A DNA stretch of 64,000 nucleotides from Pleomorphomonas sp. NRK KF1 (GCF_023721755.1 NZ_JAMDLH010000007.1:124001-188000); one strand, 5' to 3'; positions 30,994 through 39,441 are shown, counted from the stretch's first letter. Translations and numbers: made by a program. Notes: generated by a model not told the origin, from the letters alone.

Positions 30994-31126
30994 GGGAACG
31001 ACGCCTGCTTGTTTGGTGACCTCCCATGCCCATTGTTTGTCCTTGAGATGGGGGAAGGCGGCTGTTAGCCCCGCGACGGTTGCCCGCTGTGGCATCCACC
31101 CCGTCGTCCGCTGTCAAGGAGCTGCC

Positions 31127-32146
31127 ATGAACCCGTCTCTTCCGTTGTTTGCCGCCGCCGGTGCGCTGATGGCCGCCTCTCCGGCGATGGCGACCGACGC
31201 GCCGATTGCGCCCAAGGTGCTGGTGATCAGCATGTTCAAGCACGAGGCGACGCATTGGCTCGAGCGTGAAAAGCTCGATACCAAGACGCCGATTGCCGGT
31301 CTGTCCGAAGCCTTTCCCGACCTGTCGTGCAACGCGGCCGGTCTCTGCCTGGTCACGACGGCGATGGGCTACGCCAACGCGGCCAGCTCGATTTCCGCGC
31401 TGGTCCACTCCGACAAGCTGGACCTCAGCCACACCTATTTCCTGATCGCCGGCATCGCCGGGGTCGATCCGGCCGACGGCACCACGGGGTCGGCTCTCTG
31501 GGCGCGCTATGCGATCGACGGCGGCCTGCAGTGGGAGGTCGACGCCCGTTCGCTGCCGGAGGGCTGGAACACCGGCCTGTTCGGCATGTACTCCAAGGCG
31601 CCGGGCGAGAAGCCGAAGTCGCTCTACGGCACCGAGATCTACCATCTCGACGACGCGTTGGTCGACAAGGCCTATGCGCTGAGCAAGGACGTCGCTCTCG
31701 CCGACAGCGATGATGCGCGCGCCTACCGGGCGCTCTATCCGGCCGCGCCGGCCAACGCCGCGCCGACGGTGTCGATCTGCGACACCGTTTCCGGCGATAC
31801 GTGGTGGCACGGCAAGGCGATGAGCGATGCCATCGACGCCTGGGCGAAGCTGTTGACCGACGGCGCCGCCAACTACTGCACCACCCAGCAAGAGGATAAC
31901 GCCACGCTGACGGCGCTGAAGCGCGGCGCCGACATGGGACGGCTCGATTTCAAGCGGATCGCGGTGCTGCGCACGGCCTCGAACTTCGATCAGGAGCATC
32001 CCGGGCAACTGCCCAGCGACTCGCTCAACGCCAACTCCGGCGGGTTCATGCCTTCGCTGGAGAATGCCTATCGCGTCGGATCGGCGCTCACCGGCGCCAT
32101 CATTGCCGACTGGGATGTGTGGAAGGACGGCGTTCCCAAGGACTGA
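31127..32146 (+). CDS. Purine nucleoside permease, periplasmic
   Basis: A 339-residue secreted protein of the NUP family (purine nucleoside permease), with signal peptide LPLFAAAGALMAASPAMA. Conserved parts include the APKVLVISMFKHEATHWL start of the mature protein, YFLIAGIAGVDP, the CDTVSGDTWWHG segment and the terminal NSGGFMPSLENAYRVGS. The fold resembles nucleoside phosphorylases; a yeast homologue mediates nucleoside uptake, but the bacterial role is less sure. AGGAG lies 5 bases before the ATG. No transporter genes lie beside it. Confidence 0.88.
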   Translation: MNPSLPLFAAAGALMAASPAMATDAPIAPKVLVISMFKHEATHWLEREKLDTKTPIAGLSEAFPDLSCNAAGLCLVTTAMGYANAASSISALVHSDKLDLSHTYFLIAGIAGVDPADGTTGSALWARYAIDGGLQWEVDARSLPEGWNTGLFGMYSKAPGEKPKSLYGTEIYHLDDALVDKAYALSKDVALADSDDARAYRALYPAAPANAAPTVSICDTVSGDTWWHGKAMSDAIDAWAKLLTDGAANYCTTQQEDNATLTALKRGADMGRLDFKRIAVLRTASNFDQEHPGQLPSDSLNANSGGFMPSLENAYRVGSALTGAIIADWDVWKDGVPKD

Positions 32147-32440
32147 GACCCAACGTCGTCGCAAGCGGCGGTTGGTGTTCGAGAACTTCTCGGGTCTCTC
32201 AGGGACCCGGGAAGCTCTCAACTCCCTCAACGAGCGGCGATCCGGCGTCCTGGCAGGTTGACATGCCGGGACCGCGCCTGCCGGTGTTGAGGGCAAGGCA
32301 TTGGTTCCGATGTCATTTCTGGACTTCACGGAAATGTTCACAGCTCGGCCCTAGGCCCGAGCGGCGGTGTGCACTAGAAAAGCGTGCATATACCCCTAAT
32401 TCCGGTTGGTCCTTCCGTCCAGCCCGCCAGGAACCGTTCC
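32147..32440. promoter_or_regulatory. Gap between the nucleoside permease and old yellow enzyme genes
   Basis: Some 294 bp without a gene. CTTCTCGGGTC (about 32184-32194) pairs with GACCCGGGAAG across a 7-base loop, and may end the permease transcript, although no T-run follows. The old yellow enzyme promoter must be in the second half. No clear boxes were seen. Confidence 0.35.
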
Positions 32441-33505
32441 ATGCCCACACTCTTCGATCCTGTGCGCCTTGGCGCTCTCGAGCTCCGCAATCGTATCGTC
32501 ATGGCGCCGCTGACGCGGGCGCGGGCCACCGCCGACCGCATCCCCACCGACGTGATGCGCGAATATTACGAGCAGCGGGCGTCGGCCGGCCTCATCCTCA
32601 CCGAGGCGACCATCGTCACGCCCAAGGGCGCCGGTTATGCGGCGACGCCCGGCATCTACTCCGACGCTCAGGTCGAGGCCTGGAAGCCGATCACCGACGC
32701 GGTGCATCGCAAGGGCGGCAAGATCGTCATGCAGCTCTGGCACGTCGGCCGCATTTCCGATCCGTCGCTGCTGGATGGCGATTTGCCGGTGGCGCCCAGC
32801 GCTCTCCAGCCGGCCGGCCACGTCAGCCTGCTCCGGCCGATGCGCCCCTATCCGACGCCGCGCGCCCTCGACATCGACGAGCTGCCCGGCATCGTCGAAG
32901 CCTATCGCAAGGGAGCGGAGAACGCTCGCGAGGCGGGCTTTGACGGCGTCGAGATCCATGGCGCCAACGGCTACCTGCTCGACCAGTTCCTGCAGGACGG
33001 GACGAACAAGCGCACCGACGCCTATGGCGGCCCGGTCGAGAATCGCGCCCGGCTGATGCTGGAGGCGGTGGATGCGGCGATCAGCGTCTGGGGCGCCAGC
33101 CGCGTCGGCCTGCATCTCGCCCCGCGCAGCGACAGCCACGACATGAGCGACAGCGATCCGAAGGCCACCTTCGGCTACGTCGCCCGCGAGGCGGGCAAGC
33201 GTGGCATCGCCTTCATCTTCACCCGTGAGCATCTCGGCGACGATCGCCTGACGCCCCACATCAAGGAGCAGTTCGGCGGCGCGCTGATCGCCAACGAGGG
33301 CTTCACCTTCGATCAGGCGACGACGGAAGTCGCCGCCGGCCGGGCCGACGCGGTCGCCTGGGGCAAGGAGTTCATCGCCAACCCCGATCTCGTCGAGCGC
33401 TTCCGGGCCGGTTCGACGCGCAACCCGCTGGTACCCGAGACGATCTACGCCGAGGGCGCCCTCGGCTATACCGACTACCCGGCGCTCGAAACCGTTTCGG
33501 TCTGA
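32441..33505 (+). CDS. Old yellow enzyme family alkene reductase
   Basis: A 354-residue FMN- and NAD(P)H-dependent enzyme of the NemA/OYE class, which reduces activated double bonds and nitrate esters. Key segments are NRIVMAPLTRARA at the N-terminus, MQLWHVGRISDPSL, EIHGANGYLLDQFLQDGTN with the substrate-binding His/Asn, and a C-terminal ADAVAWGKEFIANPDL. ATG 32441 has AGGA 8 bases upstream; an ATG 57 bases earlier is less likely. It is convergent with the HTH/DUF2975 pair. A detoxification role is typical of the class. Confidence 0.93.
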   Translation: MPTLFDPVRLGALELRNRIVMAPLTRARATADRIPTDVMREYYEQRASAGLILTEATIVTPKGAGYAATPGIYSDAQVEAWKPITDAVHRKGGKIVMQLWHVGRISDPSLLDGDLPVAPSALQPAGHVSLLRPMRPYPTPRALDIDELPGIVEAYRKGAENAREAGFDGVEIHGANGYLLDQFLQDGTNKRTDAYGGPVENRARLMLEAVDAAISVWGASRVGLHLAPRSDSHDMSDSDPKATFGYVAREAGKRGIAFIFTREHLGDDRLTPHIKEQFGGALIANEGFTFDQATTEVAAGRADAVAWGKEFIANPDLVERFRAGSTRNPLVPETIYAEGALGYTDYPALETVSV

Positions 33506-33526
33506 GAGACACGCAAGTCGAGTGTA

Positions 33527-33564
33527 ACAAAAACGCCCCGTGGCAGGATCGTCGCGGGGCGTTT
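33527..33564. terminator. Bidirectional terminator between the OYE and HTH genes
   Basis: AAACGCCCCG (33531-33540) pairs with CGGGGCGTTT (33555-33564) across a loop of 14 bases, with A's before and T's after. It serves two convergent genes. Confidence 0.85.
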
Positions 33565-33584
33565 GTCATGTTGGATGAGACCGT

Positions 33585-33803
33585 TCAGGCTCCCTCCGCC
33601 TCAAGGCGGTATTCGAGGATGTCGCCGGGCTGGCACTCCAGTGCCTCGCAGATCTTGGCCAGCGTCTCGAAGCGGACGCCGCGCACCTTGCCGGACTTCA
33701 GGAGCGACAGGTTGGCCTCGGTGATGCCGATGGCGGCGGCGAGTTCCTTGGAGCGCATCTTGCGCTGCGCCAGAACGACGTCGAGATTGACGACAATGGG
33801 CAT
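33585..33803 (-). CDS. Small XRE-family helix-turn-helix regulator
   Basis: A 72-residue DNA-binding protein consisting of a Cro/CI-type helix-turn-helix (KMRSKELAAAIGITEANLSLLKSGKVRGVRF) with a typical end, CEALECQPGDILEY. This is the small YozG-like form. It lies 3 bp downstream of a DUF2975 membrane protein on the same strand, a pair seen in many bacteria. The pair may be a membrane-coupled regulator, but no signal is known. Confidence 0.9.
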   Translation of the reverse strand: MPIVVNLDVVLAQRKMRSKELAAAIGITEANLSLLKSGKVRGVRFETLAKICEALECQPGDILEYRLEAEGA

Positions 33804-33806
33804 CGC

Positions 33807-34382
33807 TCAGACGAAACTCCGGTTTTCCTCGGCCAGGCCGAGCGCTTCCTGCATCACTAGCGAGAAGACCAGGAACAGGAAGCCGAACATCAGCGCGGCC
33901 AGCGCCTGCGAATCAACGCCGATCGTGAGCATGTGGTGCCCCGGCGGGTTGGCCGACGTCATGAGCAGCGTCACAAGCGTCTTGCACATGACCGTGGCGG
34001 CGCAGCTTGAAAACGCCAGCCAGCCGACGCGGCCGAGCCGGCGCGGCACCACCGGATCGAACACCGAACCGTCCGCGAACAGCCGGAAGAGCCGTCCGAG
34101 TTCGACGAGCATGGCGACCAGCAATGCGACGGGCACCATGGCAACGGCGCCGGCGGTGCCCACCATCATCGGGGAGGGCGTCACCATGACGCCGTCGGCC
34201 GACTCGACAAGCCATTCGGCAAGCGCTCCCTCGATGAGCCAGAGGTAGGCGGTGGCGAGCGCGATGAGCGCCGTCGACACGAAACTGGCCCATGAGGCGA
34301 AGCCGGCGAGCCGCGTCAGGCGGCGACGGCGCGACGTGCCGGCCGAAACCTGCGCCATGTCAGAGAGTGTAAGCGAGTTCAT
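33807..34382 (-). CDS. DUF2975 membrane protein
   Basis: A 191-residue inner-membrane protein with four hydrophobic segments (about 40-60, 80-105, 115-140, 155-180), including the family-typical VDSQALAALMFGFLFLVFSLVM end. DUF2975 proteins are encoded next to a small XRE regulator, as here (3 bp gap). ATG 34382 is chosen because AAGGTG precedes it; a GTG at 34391 has no site. The upstream region 34392-34459 is AT-rich and probably holds the promoter. Function unknown. Confidence 0.8.
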   Translation of the reverse strand: MNSLTLSDMAQVSAGTSRRRRLTRLAGFASWASFVSTALIALATAYLWLIEGALAEWLVESADGVMVTPSPMMVGTAGAVAMVPVALLVAMLVELGRLFRLFADGSVFDPVVPRRLGRVGWLAFSSCAATVMCKTLVTLLMTSANPPGHHMLTIGVDSQALAALMFGFLFLVFSLVMQEALGLAEENRSFV

Positions 34383-34459
34383 GATGTCCACACCTTGTCT
34401 GCGTTGACAAAATTATCGTAATTCAATAATTCAACATCGTCAAACAGAAATATCTGTCG

Positions 34460-35107
34460 TCACGCGTGACCCGTCAAACGGTTCGTCGGCTGTCGGGCGG
34501 CGTCGCTGATGGCGCGTCCGTCGTCGAGCCCCACGAGGTCGAGGAAAATGGCCTGGCCGTCGCGAGGTGGCCGCTTCAGCGCGTTGCCGCCGTCTCCGAC
34601 AGTCAGGCGGCCGGCCTTCGCCAGGGCAGCGATCCGGCCGCGTGCGCAGCCGAGTTCGACCGCCAGCAGGCGGTCGACACGCAGGCCGACCGGGTAGGGT
34701 ATGGCGAGTGCGATTTCGACGTTCGTCGAAGCGCCGGTGCCGCCGAGCACCGCCTTGTCGACCGCCACGCTTTCGGACTGAATGATGGTTGGCGTCTTGC
34801 GGCGGAGCGCGGCGAGATCGAAGGCGAGGCGACGAACAAGGGCCGGGTCGCCGGATCTCAGGGCAGCGAGCTCGGCCGGAGGAATGTCGGCGGCGAGCCG
34901 CCGCTCCAGGAACGGCCGGTTCCAGGTGCGGTCGCAATCGTCACACTTGTAGATCAGCCAGGCATCGAGCCGCTTGCCGTTGGCATTGAGGCGGATCTTG
35001 CCGCTCGGGTGGTAGGGGCGGTCGCCACCGCAGGTCGGACAGGCGAGAACGGGACGGGGACAGTCGCGCGGAACGATGGTCCAGCGGACGTGGAGACAGT
35101 CGGACAT
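34460..35107 (-). CDS. DUF1062 protein with N-terminal zinc-ribbon-like motif
   Basis: A 215-residue protein of the DUF1062 family. Two CxxC pairs, CPTCGG near residue 24 and CDDCDRTW near residue 55, suggest a zinc ribbon. Near the C-terminus the segment RVDRLLAVELGCARGRIAAL followed by AKAGRLTVGDG resembles the S4-type RNA-binding motif. Binding of structured RNA would fit both, but that is inference. The promoter side (35108-35537) shows no related gene. The family is common in bacteria with no known function. Confidence 0.75.
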   Translation of the reverse strand: MSDCLHVRWTIVPRDCPRPVLACPTCGGDRPYHPSGKIRLNANGKRLDAWLIYKCDDCDRTWNRPFLERRLAADIPPAELAALRSGDPALVRRLAFDLAALRRKTPTIIQSESVAVDKAVLGGTGASTNVEIALAIPYPVGLRVDRLLAVELGCARGRIAALAKAGRLTVGDGGNALKRPPRDGQAIFLDLVGLDDGRAISDAARQPTNRLTGHA

Positions 35108-35537
35108 GCCAGGGTCTTCCTTGAAGGAAGTCCAGCGGCATGGCGGACGAGGCCCGGCGGAGCGGGCGCGGCATGGCGGGTGCGCGGATCAGTTCGTGTG
35201 CGGCGGGATGCCGACGGCGACAAGGCCAGGCCGGTCTCGATCCGCCACCCGATGGACGTCAAAAGTCATCCGGAAACCGGGGTTTCCGAAAATGCGGGTA
35301 CTGCGGGATGAGACCGGCATTACGACGGCAAGGCGACGCCTCGTGTGTCCATTCAAGGGAAGCCGCTCATAGCATGGCCGACGGCGGGTGCAACCGTGCA
35401 ATGGTCGATCCGTCATCTTGGGTTGTCGTCTGTGGCGGCGGCGCAATGGTCGGTCACGCCGGCTTCAACCGCCGGGAGGAGGCCCACATCAGGCCGAGGA
35501 AGAAGGTGGTGAGCTGACAGGCGTCCGCTGCTGCTCC
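35108..35537. other. Gene-free stretch of about 430 bp
   Basis: No conserved gene, tRNA or repeat was recognised here. Short open frames exist on both strands but lack ribosome-binding sites and resemble nothing known. It carries the promoter of the DUF1062 gene and the 3' end of the TetR gene. Confidence 0.4.
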
Positions 35538-36113
35538 CTATTTGGCCTGAAGCAGCGGCAGAAAAATCGTATCCACCCAGGCTTGCCGCAAGGCTTCCGG
35601 AGGCGCGGCGAAGTTCATGACGACGTGATAGCGGAAGAGATCGCTGAGCAGCGATGAAACAGGGGGAACCAGTCGCTCTGCATCGATCTGGCCCCGCTCG
35701 ACGGCTCGTTGCAGGATGATGGCAAGATACCGCGTCTCCCCCTGTGCGAGCGCCGCCTGCAAGTCCTTGGGAGCAGATGAGCTTTCCGAGAAATACTCGT
35801 TCGAGATCAAGGTGAAGGCAGCGGCGATGCCGAAGGCGCGCGCCGATGCCCGTTCGAGAAACTCCAGCAGCTCCGTACGCAGATCGCCTCGGTCGGCGAC
35901 CTCCATGGGGTGTTTGGTCAGTTGCTGTCGGATGGCGGCAACGGCCAGCTCCGACTTGGTCTCCCAACGTCGGGCGAGCACGGGACGGCTTGTGCCGGAC
36001 CTTTCTGCGACCCGCTCCATCGTCAGCCCCGCATAGCCCCGCTCTACCAGTTCGGCCCAAGCCGCCTCGAGGATGGCGCGTTCGAGACTTTCTCCCCGAC
36101 GCCGTTCCGCCAT
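35538..36113 (-). CDS. TetR/AcrR-family regulator
   Basis: A 191-residue repressor-type regulator. The N-terminal helix-turn-helix is clear: ILEAAWAELVERGYAGLTME followed by VAERSGTSRPVLARRWETK. The C-terminal all-helical part would bind a ligand. ATG 36113 starts the conserved sequence; the frame is open 25 codons further but only through the control region. It is divergent from a crotonase gene 200 bp away, with a near-perfect 20-bp inverted repeat in the shared region, the likely operator for both genes. Confidence 0.9.
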   Translation of the reverse strand: MAERRRGESLERAILEAAWAELVERGYAGLTMERVAERSGTSRPVLARRWETKSELAVAAIRQQLTKHPMEVADRGDLRTELLEFLERASARAFGIAAAFTLISNEYFSESSSAPKDLQAALAQGETRYLAIILQRAVERGQIDAERLVPPVSSLLSDLFRYHVVMNFAAPPEALRQAWVDTIFLPLLQAK

Positions 36114-36134
36114 TTGATCGTTTGCCCCAAAAAA

Positions 36135-36200
36135 TAAGATGCACTCATGAATCTTGACGGCGCGACGTGAGGCCGCTACTAGATCCATGAGTGCATCTTA
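36135..36200. promoter_or_regulatory. 20-bp inverted repeat in the TetR/crotonase control region
   Basis: TAAGATGCACTCATGAATCT (36135-36154) and its inverted counterpart at 36181-36200 differ at one base, with a 26-bp spacer. The arms lie 21 and 67 bp upstream of the regulator's start. They could be two operator sites for the TetR protein in opposite orientation or one long hairpin in the transcripts. Confidence 0.7.
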
Positions 36201-36313
36201 AATCGTTGTTGTTGCCCTGGCAACCATCCTGCGTGCTGCTTCCGCTTGCCACGGCGAACGTCGGATTTGCGACGAAAGCCGGCTGCCGAAACTCGAATCT
36301 TGGAGACCTCCCC

Positions 36314-37162
36314 ATGACGTGGAATCCGGCTCAGGAATGGGCGGGCTATGTTCCGCCTACCCCGTTCGAGGAGTACTCGCGGCGCTATGCGGAGTTCTTC
36401 GGGATGAGCCGCCGGGATGGCATCATCGAAGCCCGCATGCATACCGACGACGGTCCCTACCGGCACAGCCCGGCGGCGCACAATGCATGGGCCCGGGTGT
36501 GGCAGGACATCGGCAACGATCCCGAGAATCAGGTGCTCATCGTTACCGGCACAGGCGACAAGTGGATGACCGGTGACGCCAAGGGGCTCAATCCGAAGCC
36601 GGCTTCCGATCTCGACCCCGATCACATCTTCCAGCGGATGATGGATGGCTGGAAGCATATCGAGAGCTTCGTCTACAACATTGACATTCCTACCATTTCG
36701 GCCGTCAACGGTCCCGGCGTCCACACCGAGTTCGCCTTGCTCTGCGACGTCACCCTGGCAGTCCCCGATGCCGATTTCATGGACCCGCATTTCTGGTTGG
36801 GCAGTCCGCCGGGAGACGGTCATGGCATGGCGTTGCAAACACTTATGGGACAGAAGCGGGCGGCGGCGGCCATTTACGGCGCGAAGCCCATCCCGGCGAG
36901 CGAAGCGCTGGAACTTGGCGCGATCTCCGACGTGGTGGCGCGCGGCGACCTCCTTGAGAAGGCCTGGGATATCGCCCGGTTCATCATGAAGCGGCCGCGC
37001 TACGCGCGCTGGGCCACGCATAACATCGTGTCGCGGCCCTGGAAGAAGGCGATCGCCGAAGATTTCGGCTTCCACATGGCGCACCAGATGCTGGCCAACG
37101 TGGCAAGCAAGTCGCTCGTTCCGGACCCGGAGCTGCTGGCCGATCCGGGTAGGCCGTTCTGA
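36314..37162 (+). CDS. Crotonase-fold protein similar to 6-oxocamphor hydrolase (beta-diketone hydrolase)
   Basis: A 282-residue crotonase-superfamily protein. It lacks the usual enoyl-CoA hydratase Glu pair. It does carry residues at the spacing known from 6-oxocamphor hydrolase, an enzyme that splits carbon-carbon bonds in beta-diketones without CoA: H56 (SPAAHNAW), H137 (NGPGVHTEF), H159 (MDPHF) and D168 (PPGDGHGM). These match H45, H122, H145 and D154 of that enzyme by order and distance (22 and 9 residues between the last three). I therefore favour a C-C hydrolase over a hydratase. ATG 36314 has GGAG 8 bases upstream. It faces a TetR regulator gene. Confidence 0.75.
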   Translation: MTWNPAQEWAGYVPPTPFEEYSRRYAEFFGMSRRDGIIEARMHTDDGPYRHSPAAHNAWARVWQDIGNDPENQVLIVTGTGDKWMTGDAKGLNPKPASDLDPDHIFQRMMDGWKHIESFVYNIDIPTISAVNGPGVHTEFALLCDVTLAVPDADFMDPHFWLGSPPGDGHGMALQTLMGQKRAAAAIYGAKPIPASEALELGAISDVVARGDLLEKAWDIARFIMKRPRYARWATHNIVSRPWKKAIAEDFGFHMAHQMLANVASKSLVPDPELLADPGRPF

Positions 37163-37233
37163 GCCAATTCGGAAATCGACAAGAAATCCGCCTGTTCCAG
37201 CCGCTCGAACGAACCGGTCGGCGTCGCCATCGG

Positions 37234-37455
37234 ATGAACGCCATGACGAACGGAAACTCGGAGCGCGGTGTCGGCTCGGGCGCCCCCCCGGCACGCGAGA
37301 AATCTCTTCTGAGCCGAAGGACCTTCTGTGCCGCTACGCTGTCGATGGCTGCGTTGCCCGGTATCGCGTCTTCCTTCGAACGGGAAAGTCCGCTGATCGA
37401 TCGGCCTTCGCCCCCCATTTTATGGGAGTACGCCTATGTTTACGCGTATCGGTAG
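37234..37455 (+). CDS. Possible small Tat-signal protein or remnant
   Basis: An open frame of 73 codons containing LLSRRTFCAATLSMAALPGIA, a good twin-arginine export signal, followed by only about 22 further residues. It has no clear ribosome-binding site and its end overlaps the next gene by 20 bases. It may be the 5' remnant of a larger Tat-exported protein gene. It may also be chance; confidence is low. Confidence 0.3.
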   Translation: MNAMTNGNSERGVGSGAPPAREKSLLSRRTFCAATLSMAALPGIASSFERESPLIDRPSPPILWEYAYVYAYR

Positions 37456-37843
37456 AATAGTGCGTGCTCCCGTCCTCCCGCAGCTGATCCGGCCCGCTCG
37501 TTTCGGCCTCGTCCTGTTGTCGCTCATGACGGACGGCGTCGCTTCCGAAGGCGGGTTGGCTGGCGCCCCGTCGGCGGCCGTCAAGGAACAATGCGGCGCC
37601 GAAATTCGGTCGCTTTGTCTGCGTCCATGGCGGCTGATGCCGAGCTCCATCGCCAGTTGTGTCGCCGAGCATCGCGAGAACCTCTCGCCGGTATGCCAAA
37701 GCTTCTGGGATACCGCGCATGCCTGCCAACTCGAAATGCAGACGATCTGCGGCGGGCTTTTCCCACTCACGATCAGACGCTGCTTGTCCACCTCGCAGGC
37801 ACAGTTCTCCCCGCTTTGCCAGCAGGTTCTGGATCTTCATTAG
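37436..37843 (+). CDS. Secreted Cys-rich repeat protein
   Basis: A 135-residue probable exported protein. After a hydrophobic segment (FGLVLLSLMTDGVASEG), eight cysteines form two similar repeats of the pattern C-x7-C ... C-x11-C: CGAEIRSLC with CVAEHRENLSPVC, and CQLEMQTIC with CLSTSQAQFSPLC. This resembles the Cys-rich GLG1 repeat found in secreted bacterial proteins, where cysteines form disulfides in the periplasm. GGGAG lies 7 bases before the ATG. The role is unknown. No disulfide enzyme gene is nearby. Confidence 0.65.
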   Translation: MFTRIGRIVRAPVLPQLIRPARFGLVLLSLMTDGVASEGGLAGAPSAAVKEQCGAEIRSLCLRPWRLMPSSIASCVAEHRENLSPVCQSFWDTAHACQLEMQTICGGLFPLTIRRCLSTSQAQFSPLCQQVLDLH

Positions 37844-37942
37844 GGCATTGCGCGGAGACGGACCCGACACCTCCGAAAAAGCGATGCGGAAACAATAGAT
37901 GATGACGGTTGGTCTTCCGGCCCTTCTAGCGGAAAGCGCGAT

Positions 37943-39337
37943 ATGAAGAGTTTTCTCGGACGTGTCTCCCGTCGCAGGCCGGCGTCGCGCCGGTCCCTGC
38001 CGAGCCTGATATCCGTCGGCCTCGTCGTCTTGCCCGTGCTGGCGGGATGCGCTTCCAGAGACGCCAACGGCAAGTTCTTCGACTATGCCTCGCCTCCGGC
38101 ACAAGCGGCGGAGGCGAGATCATCGAAATCGAAAGAGACGACGGAAGCGCCCAAGCCTCGTTCGGCGGCCGCTTTGCTCGGAACCTATCGGACGGGGGCC
38201 GGCTATGAGGTGCAGCCGGACGTGGCGAGCGACGGGCGGTACAACATCTATGCTTTCGCAACGAAGGCAGGTTCCTATACGGTCACCGGCGACGGTCTTG
38301 CCCGCAAACATCTGCAGGAACTGCTCGCGCTCGATGCTCTCGAAAAGCGATCACCCGCAGGTGAGTTCATCCAGGGCGTCGGAGGCGCCGTGGCCAGTCC
38401 GGTTGTCGCTGTCTATCACACGGTAACCGATCCGATCGGCGCCACGAAGGCCGGCTACTCCAACATCACGCGAAAGGTCCATTCGGTCCGGCGCGGCGTG
38501 TCCGGCGCTGGCGAGTTCATCACCACCCTCGGCCATCCGGAGAAAAAGCGGCCGGATCGGGAAGATGACAGCCTGCTCCAGAGTTTCGTCGGCATAGCGA
38601 AGACAAAACGCCGTCTCGCGGCGCAGTTGAAGGTCGATCCTTACACGCACTATCTGCCGCTGGCCGGTGAACTCGACAAGGTTGCCTCCTACTCAGCGGT
38701 CGGCGGCTTCGGTATCGACAAGGCCATCGGCTTTGTTCCCGGCGTCGGTGGCGCAATCATGTCCGGTCTCGGGACGCTGGATTCCGTGACGGAGCGAACA
38801 CTCGACATGGACCCGGGCGAAAGTGCCGCCGTCAACCGGAATCGTCTGACGGCTCTCCATGTTCCGGAAGCGACGATCAAACGGTTCTTGCTGAACGACA
38901 AGCTGACGCCGACGGAGAAAACACAGGCCGTTGGCTATCTGGTCGGCCTCTCGGGCACGCCAGGGCTTGCCGATCTGGCAGGCTTCATCGCCGACGGTGA
39001 CACCCGGATTGGCGCTTTCGCGGCGTTGCAGACGCTCGCCTATCTGGCCTTTCGTCCGTCCGATCTCAACCGCATCGATGGCATGCAGATCGTTGGCGGC
39101 GTGCCGATGCTAGAGGTGGCTGGCGGCAGGGTTGCGCTGTTCACCGCCGACGAACTTGCCTGGACGGCGCCCAATGCCGGTTTGCTCTCCGAGGTGGAAG
39201 CCATGCTGGCTGGCAGCGGCGGAAAAGGCGGACGGAAGGAGATCCGCATCTCCGGGGAGGCCTCGGTCTTGGCAGTGCGGCAACTGCAGAGCCACGGCTG
39301 GATCGTGAAGACCAACGCGTTCGCCACCGTGCTGTGA
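37943..39337 (+). CDS. Putative lipoprotein of unknown function
   Basis: A 464-residue protein with a signal of lipoprotein type: LVVLPVLAGCASRDANGKFF, lipobox LAGC. A Pro/Ala/Lys-rich linker (about 40-75) and a mainly helical middle follow. Around residues 240-275 a glycine-rich hydrophobic stretch (VGGFGIDKAIGFVPGVGGA, then IMSGLGTL) could insert in a membrane. I do not recognise a family. The C-terminal 120 residues look like a compact alpha/beta domain. ATG 37943 has GGAAAG upstream. A terminator follows at 39409. It stands alone between the Cys-rich gene and the PAS-GAF gene. Confidence 0.65.
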   Translation: MKSFLGRVSRRRPASRRSLPSLISVGLVVLPVLAGCASRDANGKFFDYASPPAQAAEARSSKSKETTEAPKPRSAAALLGTYRTGAGYEVQPDVASDGRYNIYAFATKAGSYTVTGDGLARKHLQELLALDALEKRSPAGEFIQGVGGAVASPVVAVYHTVTDPIGATKAGYSNITRKVHSVRRGVSGAGEFITTLGHPEKKRPDREDDSLLQSFVGIAKTKRRLAAQLKVDPYTHYLPLAGELDKVASYSAVGGFGIDKAIGFVPGVGGAIMSGLGTLDSVTERTLDMDPGESAAVNRNRLTALHVPEATIKRFLLNDKLTPTEKTQAVGYLVGLSGTPGLADLAGFIADGDTRIGAFAALQTLAYLAFRPSDLNRIDGMQIVGGVPMLEVAGGRVALFTADELAWTAPNAGLLSEVEAMLAGSGGKGGRKEIRISGEASVLAVRQLQSHGWIVKTNAFATVL

Positions 39338-39408
39338 CCGCCAACGAGCGGCTGCCCTTCGTCATTTGACGGGCGATTGCGCCCATGTCAGGCAAGCGGG
39401 GCGCTACT

Positions 39409-39441
39409 GCACTCAAAGGTTGGCTTTGAGTGCATTTCTTT
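39409..39441 (+). terminator. Terminator after the lipoprotein gene
   Basis: GCACTCAAAG (39409-39418) pairs perfectly with CTTTGAGTGC (39424-39433) across a 5-base loop, followed by ATTTCTTT. It lies 71 bp after the stop codon. Confidence 0.85.

Noticed and set aside
35189-35517. Short open frames on both strands in the gap between the DUF1062 and TetR genes
   Set aside because: No start signals, no similarity to known proteins, Arg-rich translations typical of chance frames in GC-rich DNA.
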